Origin: Plantago major
Taxonomy: Eukaryota; Streptophyta; Magnoliopsida; Lamiales; Plantaginaceae
Assembly: GCA_026545765.1 (NCBI GenBank)
Contig: CM048841.1
Span: 65,299,354 to 65,363,353 of the forward strand
Direction of reading: 5' to 3'
Length of the DNA: 64,000 nucleotides
Shown: piece after piece, positions 32,649 through 43,720 of the stretch
Layout of the letters: each line of letters opens with the position of its first letter
Numbering within the stretch: position 1 is the first letter of the stretch
Notes under the pieces: generated by a model
Database searches by the model: none
The model's input: only the letters and a program-made list of their open reading frames with translations
What the model was told of the DNA's origin: nothing
Position numbers and translations under genes: made by a program

Positions 32649-35600
32649 CTAAGAATCTACTTTCTTGTAGTGGCTTAGTGAAGATATCCGCAAGTTGGTC
32701 TTGAGTACAATCTTGAGTATCTCTATATTGCCCTTTTCAACATGGTCTCTGATGAAGTGATGTCTAACATCAATGTGCTTTGTTCTGGCATGAAATTTAG
32801 TATTATGTGTAATCGCAATAGCACTTGTGTTGTCACAGAAAATGGGAGTTTTCTTCTCATCGAGTCCATAGTCTTTAAGTTGTTGTTGTATCCACGTAAT
32901 TTGTGTGCACAACAACCAGAAGAATATATTCAAATCTGTGGTAGAAGTTGCAATTGAGTTTTGCTTCTTGCTAAACCATGAGATAAGTCTAGTACCCAAA
33001 CGCAAGTTCTCGAGGTGCTTTTCCTATCAAGCGTTGATCCAAAGATAATCGGCGTCGAGTACCCACTAAACTCAATCCACTTTCTTTAGGATACCACAAT
33101 CCTACATCTATCCCTTTACATACCTTAATATTTTCATAGCAATGTTGTAGTGTGTTTGCATTGAATTTGTCTGAAATCTAGCACATACTCCAACGGCATA
33201 TTGAATATCAGGTCTACTTGCAGTGAGGTAAAGTAGTGAACCTATCAATTTCCTATACTTATGTTCTTCAACACTTTTATCTGATTCAGTATAGGTCATT
33301 TTGGTTTCAATGCTCATAGGTATCTTAGCATTCTTTCGTAAGGCTTAAGATTGAATTTTGTGAGCATATCTTTCGCATACTTTGTTTGACTAATGAATAT
33401 TCCATCATTGAGTTGCTTGACTTGCAATCCTAGGAAATAATTCAATTCTCCCATCATGCTCATCTCAAACTTGTTTTTCATGAGATTTGCAAAGTCATCA
33501 CAAAGTTGCTTGTCCTTAGATCCAAATATAATGTCATCAACATATACTTGAACTAAGAGTAGTTTCCCGTCATGATTTAATGTAAATAAAGTTTTATCAA
33601 CTTCACCTTTCTTGAAACCACTTTCCAGAAGGTACTTGGCCAAAGTGTCATACCATGCTCTTGGAGCCTGTTTTACCCATACTGAGCTTCAGAGTTTATA
33701 GACCATTCTACTTTCTGAGGAAACTTCAAAGCCAGGTGGTTGCTCAACATAAACTTCTTCTGCAAGTTCACCGTTTAAGAATGCGCTTTTGACATCTATC
33801 TGATAAACTTTGAAATCTTTATGAGTCAGAAGGCTAGAAAGAGTCTTATTGCATCCAATCTGGCAACTGGTGCATATGACTCGTCAAAATCTAAGCCTTC
33901 AGTCTGAGTAAATCCCTTGGCAACCAATCTTGCTTTGTTTCTGTTTATTTCACCAGATTCATTCATCTTGTTTCTGAAAACCCATTTAGTTCCAATCACA
34001 GATATTCCTTCTATAAATGGAACTAGTTTTAATTTTGTTTCTCTCAAATTGATCCAATTCTTCCGCATTGCGTAGATCCATCTTGGTCTCCTAGTGCTTC
34101 TTCTATATTTTAGGTTCAATATTCGAGATGAAACATCCAAAGAGAGAGTTAGCGAGCCTATTGCTCTCCTAGTCCTAACACCCTGATTAATTGGTCCAAT
34201 TATATCCTTTGTAGGATGATCTTTGATCCATCTCATCATAGGTTTAGTGCTAGTAGGATCAATATCTAAGTGATCTGAATGTGAATCACTAAGATTTTGA
34301 TTTGATACTTTTTCAGTATCTGAGATATCTGACATATGGGAAATGTCATGGATATCTGACACTTTTTCAGTGTTAGAGATATCTGGAACATGCATTTCAG
34401 CAATCTTATTTTCAGATACCTCTTCATGATGAAGGTTCTCAGTAACCTGTTCCATTTATGGAAAACTCATAGGAAATTCCTCATCATGTCTGAGTCATCT
34501 TGTTGTTACTAGTTTTTCAAGCTTTTCACGCCGAGTCATCCTCACTTTCCATAATGATGTTTCTCCTTTCTAAGGATTCTTCTTTAGAATCCTCAAGAAT
34601 AGTTCTTTGAACCTTTCCGAGTTCATCAATAGGAGGTTTTTCTTATTTCCTTCATAGAATACAACATGAATTGATTCTTCAATTTTCTTTGTTCTTTTGT
34701 TGTAAACTCAGAGGCTTTCTTTGCTTGTGGAATAGCCAAGAAAAACACCTTCATCTGCCTTTGGTTGAAATGTTCTCAGATAATCTTTCCCATTGTTTAG
34801 AACAAAACATCTACAACCAAATACTCTCAGATGTTTGATATTAGGGGGTCTACCAACCAAGATTTCATAGGGGGTCTTGTCATGGTGTTTGTTTATCAAA
34901 CATCTGCTACGAGTGTAGCAGTGTTTACGACTTCAACCCAATAAATTTCACTTATTTCAAAGGTCGCCTAGCATTGTCCTTGCAGCTTCTTTAAGGGTTC
35001 TGCTTTTCGCAACACCATTTTGTTGAGGTGTTCTTACAGGAAAGTTGGTGTTGTATACCTTGCAGTACAAAACTCCTTTATGTCTTGGACAAACTCAAGA
35101 CCATGGTCATTCTGATCAGAGATACCTTGTCATTTTCATGACTTCAAGCTTTTTCAAAGAAGTTTGGTATCTCCACCGCATCGATTTGTGTTTCGTAAAG
35201 ACAACCCAAGTGAATCTTGAGAAGTCATCTAACAACTGACCATATTTCTTTCCTGCATAACTAGTTACAGATGATTCAAAAAGATCCATATGTAGTAGTT
35301 GCAGTGGTCTAACACTAGAGTGTCTGATTTTGGACTTGAAAGAGATCTTAGATTGTTTCCCCATCTGACATGCAGAACAGATACCATCCTTTCTGAAAGA
35401 TGTTTTGGGAAGGCCATCCACTAATTCTTTCTTGGCAAGTTTGTTTAGAGTTTTGAAGTTCAAGTGACTCATTCTTTTGTGCCATAACCAGTGCTCTTCT
35501 GTGTGACCAGATTGACTCACCATGAGACATTCTTCAGTTGTGGCAGATGCCCAATCGGCAACATAAAGACTGCCTTTCCGCCGAGCAACCAAGACTGTCT

Positions 35601-35994
35601 GCTTTGACTCATTGTCAATTAGTTTGCAGTATTTTGCTTTGAATTTTACAGTAAAACCTTTGTCTGCAAAATGGCTCATGCTAAATACATTATATTTCAA
35701 ATCCTTAACATGCAATACGTCAGTGATTGTTAATGTTCCCAATTTGACGTTGCCAAATCCCAGAGAGGGATTTAATTCTCCTCCAGCAAATCTGATATCT
35801 GGTCCTGTGTTGCAAGCTTTGTAATCGACCAGATTTGCTTTGTCTCCTGTCATGTGCTTTCCGCATCCACTATCAAATAGCCATTGTGCTTTAGTCCAGG
35901 AAGCATTCTCATCAGCCATAAGATGATTTCTATGTTGAGATATCCGACCGTCAATTTCAAAGAACTTCACACATTTCATTCTTCTTGAGGTCAA
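32649..35994 (-). pseudogene. SIRE-A pol (protease, integrase, RT, RNase H), broken
   Basis: In order: protease with WLFDSGCGKHMTG (about 35885); GAG-pre-integrase HLWHKRMSHLNF-like (HWLWHKRMSHLNFKTLNKLA); integrase zinc and core start (CSACQMGKQSK, DDFSRFTWVVF) to about 35120; integrase C-terminal part 34900-34700 ([16 protein letters not shown]); RT from about 34010 ([20 protein letters not shown]) with YVDD at about 33543-33532; and RNase H 33005-32649 with CDNTSAIAITHN and ARTKHIDVRHHF. At least six frame breaks or stops separate the blocks, so no functional polyprotein is possible. Compared with SIRE-B the same domains are recognisable at similar length. Confidence 0.88.
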
Positions 35995-36004
35995 GTCGAT
36001 TATA

Positions 36005-37214
36005 TCATGAATAACTCCACATAATTCGGTGATGGTAAGGTTGAGTCATCGAATTGTCGTCTTGAACTGCCTCAACGCCTAGAGCATCCAGTTGAGTTTG
36101 AATTTTCTTTCTTTCTTGATTAATAAAGCTTTCTCGCTTCTTCGAAGATTCTTCTATCTTTCTTGTCACCGTCCTTAGTTTGTTGAAGGCGTGACAATCC
36201 TTCTTGAAGTGACTGTGTTTCGACAATAGAAACAGATATCGCTTCCAATTCGCTTCCTCAAGACATGATGCTTTCTCGAAATGGCTTGTTCAATGAGCTT
36301 TGCATATTTTGTACCGGTGATAGTTTGAGCCTAGATGCTTTTCACTTCTCTTTGGCTTTTTCTCTCAATTTCTCGATCGACATATTTGCTCATTTGCTTT
36401 GGGCAAGAGCATCCTCGATCTCTTCCTTGCTTTTCTTCTTCGAAGTTCCTTGAGCAACTAGAGCAATATTCGCAACTTTTCAGCTTGTTTGTTCTCTTTG
36501 TGTTGTCTCATAATCAACCGTAGCAAGATGTGAGAAGAGTTCCACCGGAGTGATACTTGCATTCTTTGGTTAAAATAAAAGAATTTAGTATGCTCCTCAG
36601 GGTTAAGACTTGACAATAGTCTTAATCTTTTCCGACCGGGAGTATCTGTTGCTTTCCTGCGTCGCCATATCACTCATGAGAGTGGTAAATCTGAAATCAA
36701 GTTCTTCCAGAGTTTCATGGGTCCTTGTTTGAAATTTTGAAATTTCAACTTGAGAACTTCGAACTTGTTTTCTTTGGTTTTCTGGCCCGCATGATTTCTT
36801 CAATTAGTTGCTGTGCACTTTCGCTGCTTTAGCACCCTACGCTTTAATGATGTGCTCAGGTGTCGATCTGATGATGATATTACGAGCTTGACCATCCAGA
36901 CGATTTCTCTTGGCCTCTTCCGAGGTCCAGAGTTCTCGGGGCTTTGGTTCGTAAAGAACTTGACTAGTAGATCTCCCACTTGTTGACGCATCAGTTTGTG
37001 AAGATCCTTCGCTTTGATCTCTGTCTCTACCATTAGAAACCTCCATGACTTGTTTAAGTTGTTGAATGACTATTGGGCCATTCTTTATCACTTCGATCAT
37101 TTCGTCACTTATGGCTTCAAGGTGGAGCATCATGTTATTTTTCCATTTCTCGTAGTTTTCTGGTTTGAGAACGGGTGCATCACTCAGAGACATTCCTGCA
37201 CACTTAACACACAA
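36005..37214 (-). pseudogene. SIRE-A gag, broken
   Basis: The start reads MSLSDAPVLKPENYEKWKNN in the 125-codon frame from 37214. It continues through a UBN2-type gag part in other frames (LEELDFRFTTLMSDMA, 36803-36603) to a zinc-knuckle remnant (HSHFKKDCHAFNKL) near 36220. Four or more frameshifts. It is homologous to SIRE-B gag at 43721-44808. Confidence 0.85.
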
Positions 37215-37292
37215 ATTAAATAGTCCTCGAAAATGGACAAAGTTCCTTCACCTATCTGGGGATCTAGGTTCAGTGTAAGGCTTGAACCTCCC

Positions 37293-37304
37293 CGCTCGAT
37301 ACCA
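37293..37304 (-). other. SIRE-A primer binding site
   Basis: TGGTATCGAGCG on the minus strand, two bases after the LTR end (...CCAACA AG). It differs at a few bases from the TGGTATCAGAGC of SIRE-B, which is complementary to initiator tRNA-Met. Confidence 0.8.
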
Positions 37305-37306
37305 CT

Positions 37307-38951
37307 TGTTGGTCCAGATAACGGCAAAGTAAAAGACTAGAGGGGGGGTGAATAGTCTTTTAAAACTTTTGTCGATAAAAACTATTTCTCAGATATCTGT
37401 GTAGATATCTGATACTTAGATTCAGAGCGCGGAAGACTTAAGATAGATAAGTGCAGAAACAGTTAAAGTGTGTGTGTGTGTTGCTGAAATGTAAGTACAG
37501 AAAAGTAAATAACACAGCAAGTATAGTGGTATCCGAGTCATGTAATCCTCCAACTAATCCACTTCGGTCTTCCAAAGACCTAGAATTCACTAGAATAGAT
37601 AATTGAGGTCACCTTACAAAAATCCTATTCTAAGATTCCTTAAACAAATGGTTCCCAACCAAATGTTCCCCGGCTTTCACAGCCAAGTACTTCCTGTACT
37701 CAGAAACCTTTTTGAGCTATTCCCTAGCTTCCCAAGCTAAGTACTTCCTGTGCTCAATAACCTTGGAGTTATTCCTTAGTTTCTCAAACTAAGTACTTCC
37801 TGTACTCCACGCCAGTGATGGTGTTGGTTTTGGTTTGAGTTGTCAGATGAGCTTCTTTGTTAACTTTTCAGTTAATCAGATAGCTCTATGAATCAAGTAT
37901 ACTTAATACACTTTTCAATGTATGGTATCTTGTTCTTTTTACTGACCCAAGTCTTAGATAAATGTTCAAGAGAATGAATCTCAGATACTTGATCTTTTGA
38001 TTCAACTCTTTCACAGATAGCTGTGCTTGTTTAGGATCAGGACACTTAGAACTTTAGTACTACTTAAGATCAAGAGCTTTGGTCGCAACAGAAAGCTTGA
38101 GAGTAAGTAGTTTGCTTGAGAGATTAAGATATGTGTTCAGTTTGTCTAAGGTGTTCAGTGTCTCTTTTCAAGCAATCTAAGTGTTGATATTTATAGATGA
38201 ATTTGAGTGCCGTTTGAATAGTATCCGTTAGGTTTAAATCAAATTCAAACTATTGATATCTGTGTATAGTACTGTAGCAGGTTTGTCTTCTTCTTCAGAA
38301 GCTACCGTTGCTTTTGTTCAGACATCTCTGTCCGTGCATTTAATGCATTGTACTATACTTTTGTCCTGTAGTGCCAACAGAACTATGCTTTGTATCAGAG
38401 ACAACCTTGATCAGATTTTTCTGATTCTTTGCACGTTCTTATCTTTAACTTCAGATACCACTTTTATTGAAACAACTTTGTTTGCAATAAATATATTTCT
38501 TTTTCAGAAATGTGGTTAAAGCTCAAGGTATCTGAGAGTAGATATCTGTGGACACTTTGCTTGTTTTTCAGATAGACCTTTTATTTCTCAGATATCTCTT
38601 GTGACACAGTTTGTTTAAAACTATTCGTGTCTTCAAGATATCTGGCCAAGGTATCTCAGAAAAGCTGCTTCAAGAATCTTGTGCAGTCTTCAAATCTTCA
38701 ATGTCGTTGAACTTGTTCTGCTTGGATGTCTTCTTCTTGGTCTTCTCTTCATAAAATAAAAAATTACATTTTGAGACCCAACATCCTATACAAGATTAGC
38801 TAGACTATCATACTTAGTGGGTTTCCTCTTTTACAATATTCAAGTGAACCAAGAGTACTAATCACCTTTCTGAGACTAAGATAAGTCATCATGTTGCTGA
38901 TCAAAATCTAAACAGATATTTCTAACAAAATATCTAACAAATTTCCTAACA
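37307..38951 (-). repeat. SIRE-A 5' LTR
   Basis: 1,645 bp; on the minus strand it starts TGTTAGGAAATTTG and ends CTGGACCAACA. A TATA box CTATAAATA lies at 38196-38188. It contains several AGATATCTG palindromes. It is the partner of 24290-25939. Confidence 0.9.
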
Positions 38952-39279
38952 CAATATTTTTGAAAGAATAAAACAGGCAAACCATCGGGACCTGGAGATT
39001 TAAGAGGAAACATTTGAAAGAGAGATTGTTTTACCTCATCCGCAATATAAGGTGCACATAGCAACTGGTTCATCTCTTCACATACTCGAGGTACAAAAAA
39101 ATCCAAAGCTGCATTGATATTCGCCTCAGTTAGGTTAATTGAAGAGAAGATGTCCGAGAAGTAATCCATAGCAATATAACCCATATTGTCCAAATCAGTA
39201 TGCAAATTTCCAGCTGCATCCTTCAACCCTTGTATATCATTTTTCAAAGATCACAAAAAGCACCTTTGTAATCACTTTT
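38952..39279 (-). pseudogene. LINE-1 5'-truncated reverse transcriptase start
   Basis: On the minus strand: MGYIAMDYFSDIFSSINL, then MFPLKSPGPDGLPVLFFQKY, the conserved opening of plant L1 RT domains. The reading is cut by the SIRE-A LTR at 38951. The 5' end is truncated at about 39260-39279, next to the target duplication. Its partner is the RNase H end at 23709-24289. Confidence 0.8.
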
Positions 39280-39296
39280 GCAGACGTTGTGATATA

Positions 39297-39691
39297 AAAT
39301 ATTAAAAAATTACTTTTACTACTTTAAAATCATAAAAGCACTTTTGTAATCATTTGCAAACACAAGCTAAAACTGGTGACAGCAATGATGAGAAATTACT
39401 CATATGTTTGTGGTGAATCTAAATAGCTTATTTATGGCTGTATGGCTGTGTAGATTCATAACCATGGGCTACATGGATTCTTTCTTCGTCTCTATTCATG
39501 GCTGTATGGCTGTGTAGAATTTACATAGAAAGAACATTATTTAAGATAATTATAATCTAGAAAGGATTAAAGGATTATTAAATCTAATCGATTGAATTAA
39601 TGGACGGCCGTGGAAACAAAAGAAACAAGCTAGTTATTTAGAATAAGACATGACAAGCGAATTGTATGCAAGAATTAAAGTGGTGAACTTA
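39297..39691. other. right part of the split MITE and spacer
   Basis: 39315-39375 is the inverted counterpart of 23284-23344. The rest is AT-rich spacer containing a duplicated ATGGCTGTATGGCTGTGTAG phrase (about 39435 and 39500). No gene. Confidence 0.45.
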
Positions 39692-40484
39692 GGATGTCTC
39701 CAGCAGTGTTGCAATATGGAGTTGCAACACTGCTGGACCTCGATTTGGGACTCCAGATCGAGGCCCAACACTGCTTTCTCCACCAGCGTTGCAACGCTGG
39801 TGCAACTCTGTTGGGACTCCAGTAGAGTCCCAACACGAGTTGGAACGCTGGGCTGCGCCCCAAAATTTGGGGCGCAGCCCAGCGCCCTAGCTCTTTTTTT
39901 AAAATTTTTTTTTTGTTTTTTTTCTTTTCTTGTTTCTTTGTTTTTATTTTCTCTTTTTGTTTTTTTATTTCTATTCCTTTTCTACTTTTATCTTTTTTAT
40001 TATTTTTCATTTTTTTTGAATATTTCTATATGATAATAATTATATGTAGAAATAAAAATATACTTATACATTACTTCTAAAATTTAAAATACATATTAAA
40101 ATCACACTTGTAAAATGTAGTATTTTAATTGTTGTAATTTTCATTTTCAATTATTTTAATTTGAAATTTCAAGTATTGTAATTTTTAATTTTAAGTATTG
40201 TAGTTTTTTTTAAGTAATGTAATTTTTATTTTCAAGTAATATATTTAGAAACATTAGTGTGATTTTGTTATAATTAATTAACAACATTTAAAATAAAGTC
40301 AGGAAATGAGAAAAGAAAATGAAATGACTAATTAAGTTTGAAAGAAATGTTAAAAGAAAATAGATTTTGGGCCTCACTGTTGGAGTAGAGAATTGTGAAG
40401 AGTTGCAAAGTGAGTTGCAGTGAGTGGAATGCTGACGTGGCGGAAAGAGTGGGTTGCAGAGAGTTGCAACTGCTGGAGATGGCC
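39692..40484. mobile_element. PIF/Harbinger-type MITE
   Basis: The ends are GGATGTCTCCAGCAGTGTTG and, inward from the right, GGCCATCTCCAGCAGTTGCA. The target duplication is TTA at 39689-39691 and 40485-40487. The left third holds nested short palindromes, including a stem GCGCTGGGCTGCGCCCC around an AAAATTT loop (about 39846-39882). Open frames on both strands (39650-40033 and its complement) come from the palindromes and the T-rich tract and are not genes. Confidence 0.88.
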
Positions 40485-40529
40485 TTATGAAGCAGAACTG
40501 ATGAATATACTTCAAATATTTTAATAGGG

Positions 40530-41309
40530 GTTAAATGCGAAAAAACCCTTTAGTTATTGTAAATGTGCGCAAAACCACTTTGAGTTAACAAATTAGTACC
40601 AAATCCCCTTGAGTTATTAAAAAATGTGTGCGAAATTTTTCTGAGTTAATAAATTAGTCCTTGAGTTATGAAAATGTGCGCGAAACCTCCGAATTATGAA
40701 AACATGTGCGTGGAACCTCCTCAGTTTTTTTTTCGGCGTGCTCGTGTTAGGTGCGATAAAGTATATTCTTTTAGGTTTCTTACTCAAAATTAACGCAATT
40801 AGGTGGACTAGACATTCATAGTTTCAGTTTATTATCTCTTGTTTTCATTTTTTTTCGTTTACATGACTAATTGGTATATGTTGTTGATATGCAGTGACAA
40901 TTTTAATTAGTGTTATCTATAGTTGTTATTTATATATTTCAGTGCTATATAACTAGTAGTGTGTGATTGATTTTTGTTGTTCATTTAACCAGGAAAAAAA
41001 AGTAGAGTTTTACTATTTTTAATAGCTCAAATTTAAGTCATTTTAATATTTTCAAAAATTTGGACAGACGAGTCAAACTGCACACAATACGAATTCATCA
41101 TGTATATTTAGTATTCATGTAAAATGGGTAATTCAATGACTTTATAAGAATTTCATGGGATTTTGCAATTATTTTTAATAACTATGATTTTTTTTTTTTT
41201 GGCATTGATTTGGTGTAAGATAACATAAACAAACATATATAGTCACACCTAATGAGAGTGTACCTAACACACTTTGAAAATAAAGGGTGGGGGTTTTTTG
41301 TGCCCATTT
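40530..41309. mobile_element. MULE-type MITE 1
   Basis: The 9-bp duplication TTAATAGGG is at 40521-40529 and 41310-41318. Inverted termini are GTTAAATGCGAAAAAACCC on the left and AAATGGGCACAAAAAACCCC read inward from the right. The left end contains repeated TGAGTTATNAAAATGTGCGCGAAA units. No coding capacity. Confidence 0.78.
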
Positions 41310-41318
41310 TTAATAGGG

Positions 41319-42086
41319 AAAATTACAAAAACCACCACTTAAATATGCCCCCTTTTCACATTCACCCCTAGATTGGCGTCTATTACAGATTCGTCCAAAA
41401 TTAACAAAGGCCTAATTTGAAAATTACATAAGTCAACTTTTTCACCTATTTTATCTTTTCTTTATAGTTCAATAATTACATTAATTTTATTTATTCAAAA
41501 ATACCCCCAACACTTTCAATTTCTTATTAAAAAGACCCCAAAAAATTTACTTATTAAACTTTATACCCTTCTTCTTCCCCACCACTCCACCACCTCATTC
41601 TTCCCTACCACTTCCAACCACCATCTTCCCCAACCATCTTCTTCCCCACCGCCACAACTCACAACTCACAACACCATCTCCTTCCCCACCGGATCTGGAG
41701 CAGGAGCTCTAGATCGGAGCTTCCATGGCGGAAGCTCTGAGCTTCCTCCATGGAAGCTCTGTCACGGAAGCCTACCGGAGCTCCGGCCGGCGAGGTGATC
41801 GGGATGAGGGTGTATTCGAAAAAAAATTTATTTTGTTGATTATTATGTTAGTTATGAAATTATTGGGGCTATTTAAAAAATTTTGGACTATTTTTGTAAG
41901 TTATAAAATTATTTGGGTATAATGTGTAGTAAAATGAAACTTGTAAATTGCAATTGAGTCCAATTCATTTTTTTTCCATTTAAATTTTAGTTGGTCAACT
42001 CAAAATATAGATTTTGGACTTGTATGTAATTGTTTGAGATCGGGGGTTGAATCTGTAATTGGCTCGAATTTAAGGGGTACCTTATG
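41319..42086. mobile_element. MULE-type MITE 2
   Basis: Imperfect inverted termini of about 80 bp: TTACAAAAACCACCACTTAA on the left and TTACATAAGGTACCCCTTAA inward from the right, both continuing to a shared GTCCAAAAT. It lies directly against MITE 1. The interior has a C-rich tract (41575-41700) and a GC-rich patch with AGCTTCCATGGCGGAAGCTC. The frame at 41725-41922 is not convincing. Confidence 0.55.
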
Positions 42087-42202
42087 TAAAAATTACAAAA
42101 ACCACCCCTTAAATATGGCCCCTTTGCACATTCAACCCCGGATTGGCGACTATTACAGATTCGTCCAAAAGTAACAAAGGCCAAATTTGAGAATTACATC
42201 TA
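42087..42202. mobile_element. partial second copy of MULE-type MITE 2, cut by SIRE-B
   Basis: About 115 bp repeats the left end of MITE 2 (AAATTACAAAAACCACCCCTT through CAAAGGCCAAATTTGA) and stops at the SIRE-B LTR. The rest of this copy is not found beyond SIRE-B. Confidence 0.7.
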
Positions 42203-43624
42203 TGTTAGGAATATCTGTTAGTATTTTGATCACTCATCACATGTTCTTATCTTAGCCAGAAAGGTGATTAAGTACTCTTGGTTCACTTGAACATTGTAAA
42301 AGAGGAAATCACTGAGTATGATTAGTCTAGTAAATCTTGTATTAGGATTATAGGTCTCATTCGTAATTTTTATTTCAAGAAGACCATGAAGATCAATCCT
42401 AGCAATGGAGCTTTTCTGAAGATTAGAAGACTGAAGATTGCACAAGGTTTATGAAGACACAAAGGTTTAGTCTAACTCAGAAAGACTATGTCCTTAATCC
42501 TTTCTTAAGTATATTAACTTACTATGATTCTGGACATATGACATCATGAGTATGGAGCATGCAAGCCATCAAAAAGGCTCATGTATCCGTTGAGACTATA
42601 GGACAATAAACAGTACTATGCATTAAATGCATCGGCAGAAATGCTGCAAAAAGCAGTCCTCTCTGAAAAATGAGATAGTGACTTTTGAGTACATAGTTCA
42701 AGATATAAACGGATATAATTTGATGGAGAGCATAACGGATATAATTCAAACGCCTCTCAAATTTATCTATATATATCACACACTTAGATGCTTGAAGAAC
42801 ATACCTTAGAACGCTCTATCTTGCAAAATTACCATCAAGCAAAGTATTCTCTCAAGCACTATACTACCCTTTCTGAAAGATTTCTGTTGCTTGAAGAATC
42901 ACTAGTAGTTCTAAGTTGTCCTGAACCTTAACAAGAGATTATTATTCGTGAAAGAGTTGAACTATCAGATACCCTTTCTGAAGCTCATTCTCCAGAACGG
43001 ACATCAATTACCTGGGTCAGTATAGAGCAGGCTGCAATCCACTGAACAAGTGTATTAAGTAGTCTCGTTCTGTTTGGCTCTCTGAAAACATAACTGAAAA
43101 CTTATACGAGAAGCCTTTCTGACAAAACCTTATAACCAACACCATCAAGGCGTGGAGTAGAGGAAGTACTTGATTTGGGAAATCTGGGAATAACTCCAAG
43201 GTTATCTGAGTAGAGGAAGTACTTAGCTCTAGGAGCTGGGGAATAACTTAGGGGGAACATTTGGTTGGGAACCATTTGTTTAAGAATCTTAGAATAGGAT
43301 TATTGTAAGGTGAACTCAATTATCTGTTCTAGTGAATTCTAGGTCTCAGAAAGACCGAAGTGGATTAGTTGGAGGATTACGCCACCTCCAGATACCACTA
43401 TATTTGTTGTGTCATTTACCTTTCTGTATTTACATTTCAGCAAAGCACACACACACACATACTTATTGTTTCTGCACTTACCTATCATAAAGTCTTCCGC
43501 GCTCTGAATTTAAGTATCATAAACCCCCAGGTTTCTGAGAAACTGTGTTTATCGACAAAAGTTTTAAAAGACTATTCACCCCCCCCCCCTCTAGTCTTTT
43601 ACTTTGCCGTTATCTAGACCAACA
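42203..43624 (+). repeat. SIRE-B 5' LTR
   Basis: It starts TGTTAGGAATATCTG and ends TATCTAGACCAACA, aligning with the SIRE-A LTR (GGTTCACTTGAACATTGTAA, GACTATTCACCCCCCCC). A TATA-like CTATATATATCACACAC lies at about 42769. It is 1,422 bp, shorter than the SIRE-A LTRs. It has TTTCTGA words where SIRE-A has GATATCTGA words. Confidence 0.88.
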
Positions 43625-43626
43625 AG

Positions 43627-43638
43627 TGGTATCAGAGC
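43627..43638 (+). other. SIRE-B primer binding site
   Basis: TGGTATCAGAGC, two bases after the LTR end; complementary to the 3' end of initiator tRNA-Met, as usual for plant copia elements. Confidence 0.92.
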
Positions 43639-43720
43639 AGGAGGTTCACAAGCCTTCTGCACTGAACCTAGATCCCCAGATAGGTGAAGGAACTTTGTCT
43701 CATTCTGAGGACTATATAAT

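Larger units (their letters stand above)
24290..38951 (-). mobile_element. SIRE-A: SIRE/Maximus-type Ty1/copia retrotransposon
   Basis: Minus-strand order: 5' LTR (38951-37307), PBS, gag, protease, integrase, RT, RNase H, accessory region, polypurine tract, 3' LTR (25939-24290). The size (14.7 kb), the 1.6-kb LTRs and the long extra coding region after pol fit the SIRE/Maximus lineage. It lies inside LINE-1: on the right the LTR abuts a LINE reverse-transcriptase reading, on the left a LINE RNase H reading. The last 20-30 bp of the 3' LTR and a 5-bp target duplication are missing at the left edge, together with the LINE RT core, so a deletion probably removed that junction. LTR divergence and many stops show it is old and dead. 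Confidence 0.9.

Noticed and set aside
39650-40033. 127-codon frame with hydrophobic tail
   Set aside because: It is produced by the palindromic arm and T-rich tract of a Harbinger MITE, with an equally long Lys-rich shadow on the other strand.
43627-43638. tRNA-Met gene similarity
   Set aside because: Only 12 bases complementary to the tRNA 3' end; this is a retrotransposon primer binding site. No complete tRNA gene was found in the window.
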